Shown in pieces: positions 51,411-51,500 of a stretch of 51,500 nucleotides of DNA. Under the pieces are notes generated by a model that searched no databases, was not told where the DNA came from, and worked only from the letters and a program-made list of their open reading frames with translations. Within the stretch, counting starts at the first letter, position 1, and the number at the start of each line of letters is the position of its first letter. The stretch comes from Clostridia bacterium (GTDB taxonomy: Bacteria > Bacillota > Clostridia > Oscillospirales > CAG-272), in assembly GCA_017522795.1 (NCBI GenBank), contig JAFWXZ010000008.1, positions 1-51,500 on the forward strand, read 5' to 3'. The position numbers and the translations under genes were made by a program.

Positions 51411-51500
51411 TGAAAATTGAACAACAAGAAAATGAGAAAACATTGTGTTTCGGGGGAGACTCCGAAACGGTGTAAGTTCTTGTCAAAACACATTGAGAAA
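51411..51500 (+). other. Probable 5' leader of a pre-16S rRNA transcript
   Basis: TGAAAATTGAACAA (51411-51424) is typical of the antitermination/leader region before 16S genes in Firmicutes. A hairpin GTTTCGG/CCGAAAC (51447-51453, 51462-51468) follows. The 16S gene itself would begin beyond the window, so this is a contextual call. Confidence 0.5.

Noticed and set aside
51411-51500. The 16S rRNA gene itself
   Set aside because: No recognisable 16S 5' sequence is reached before the window ends; only leader-like sequence is visible.

Overview
The window looks like chromosome of a spore-forming Clostridia (Bacillota), probably an uncultured gut or rumen lineage. The evidence is an alpha/beta-type small acid-soluble spore protein at the right end, many near-consensus TTGACA/TATAAT promoters with 17-base spacers, Gram-positive lipoproteins with lipoboxes, and a BspA-like leucine-rich-repeat surface protein. 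The window stops inside the leader of what looks like a ribosomal RNA operon; its perfect promoter is at 51348-51376, and no mature rRNA sequence is visible.

Left part (1-10150): ordinary small transcription units separated by strong hairpin terminators. They are a surface LRR lipoprotein with an elaborate foldable leader, a VanZ-like membrane protein, a small membrane protein, a membrane-anchored endonuclease/exonuclease/phosphatase-family enzyme followed by a GNAT-like acyltransferase, a DUF975 membrane protein with an alpha/beta hydrolase, a PlsC-like acyltransferase with a zinc ribbon, a small conserved hypothetical protein, and a natural fusion of a dolichol/phytol-kinase-like domain with a DUF92 (VTE6-like) domain.

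Central and right part (10332-50839): a roughly 40 kb glycan-utilization locus. An AraC regulator and a DUF4886/GLUG esterase-like lipoprotein are on the minus strand. Divergent from them runs an unbroken plus-strand array of eighteen genes: an Ig/LamG-like lipoprotein, an RDD membrane protein, a complete sugar ABC transporter (binding protein, two permeases and an oversized ATPase), a GH43 lipoprotein, a CE6/SGNH esterase lipoprotein, a cytoplasmic GH3, a 1869-residue cysteine-rich/GLUG lipoprotein, a second SASA-type esterase, a 1686-residue lipoprotein joining a metallophosphoesterase to a glycerophosphodiester phosphodiesterase, a cytoplasmic GH2, a second GH43 lipoprotein, a second secreted metallophosphoesterase, a PHP-domain phosphoesterase-like protein, galactokinase and UDP-glucose 4-epimerase.

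Working model (inference): surface enzymes remove acetyl, phosphoglyceryl and phosphate groups and side-chain sugars from a complex glycan. The ABC transporter imports oligosaccharides, cytoplasmic GH3 and GH2 enzymes cut them, and GalK/GalE handle released galactose. Phosphodiesterase and phosphomonoesterase domains joined to an arabinan/galactan-type glycosidase set suggest a phosphate-substituted galactose-containing polymer, for example a phosphoglycerol-decorated bacterial wall glycan, rather than a plain plant fibre. This is the most interesting part of the window. Other points are an attenuator-like leader before the LRR gene, repeated TTTGTGCA motifs beside the AraC gene, a frameshift in a proline-rich linker, and the two large insertions in the transporter ATPase.
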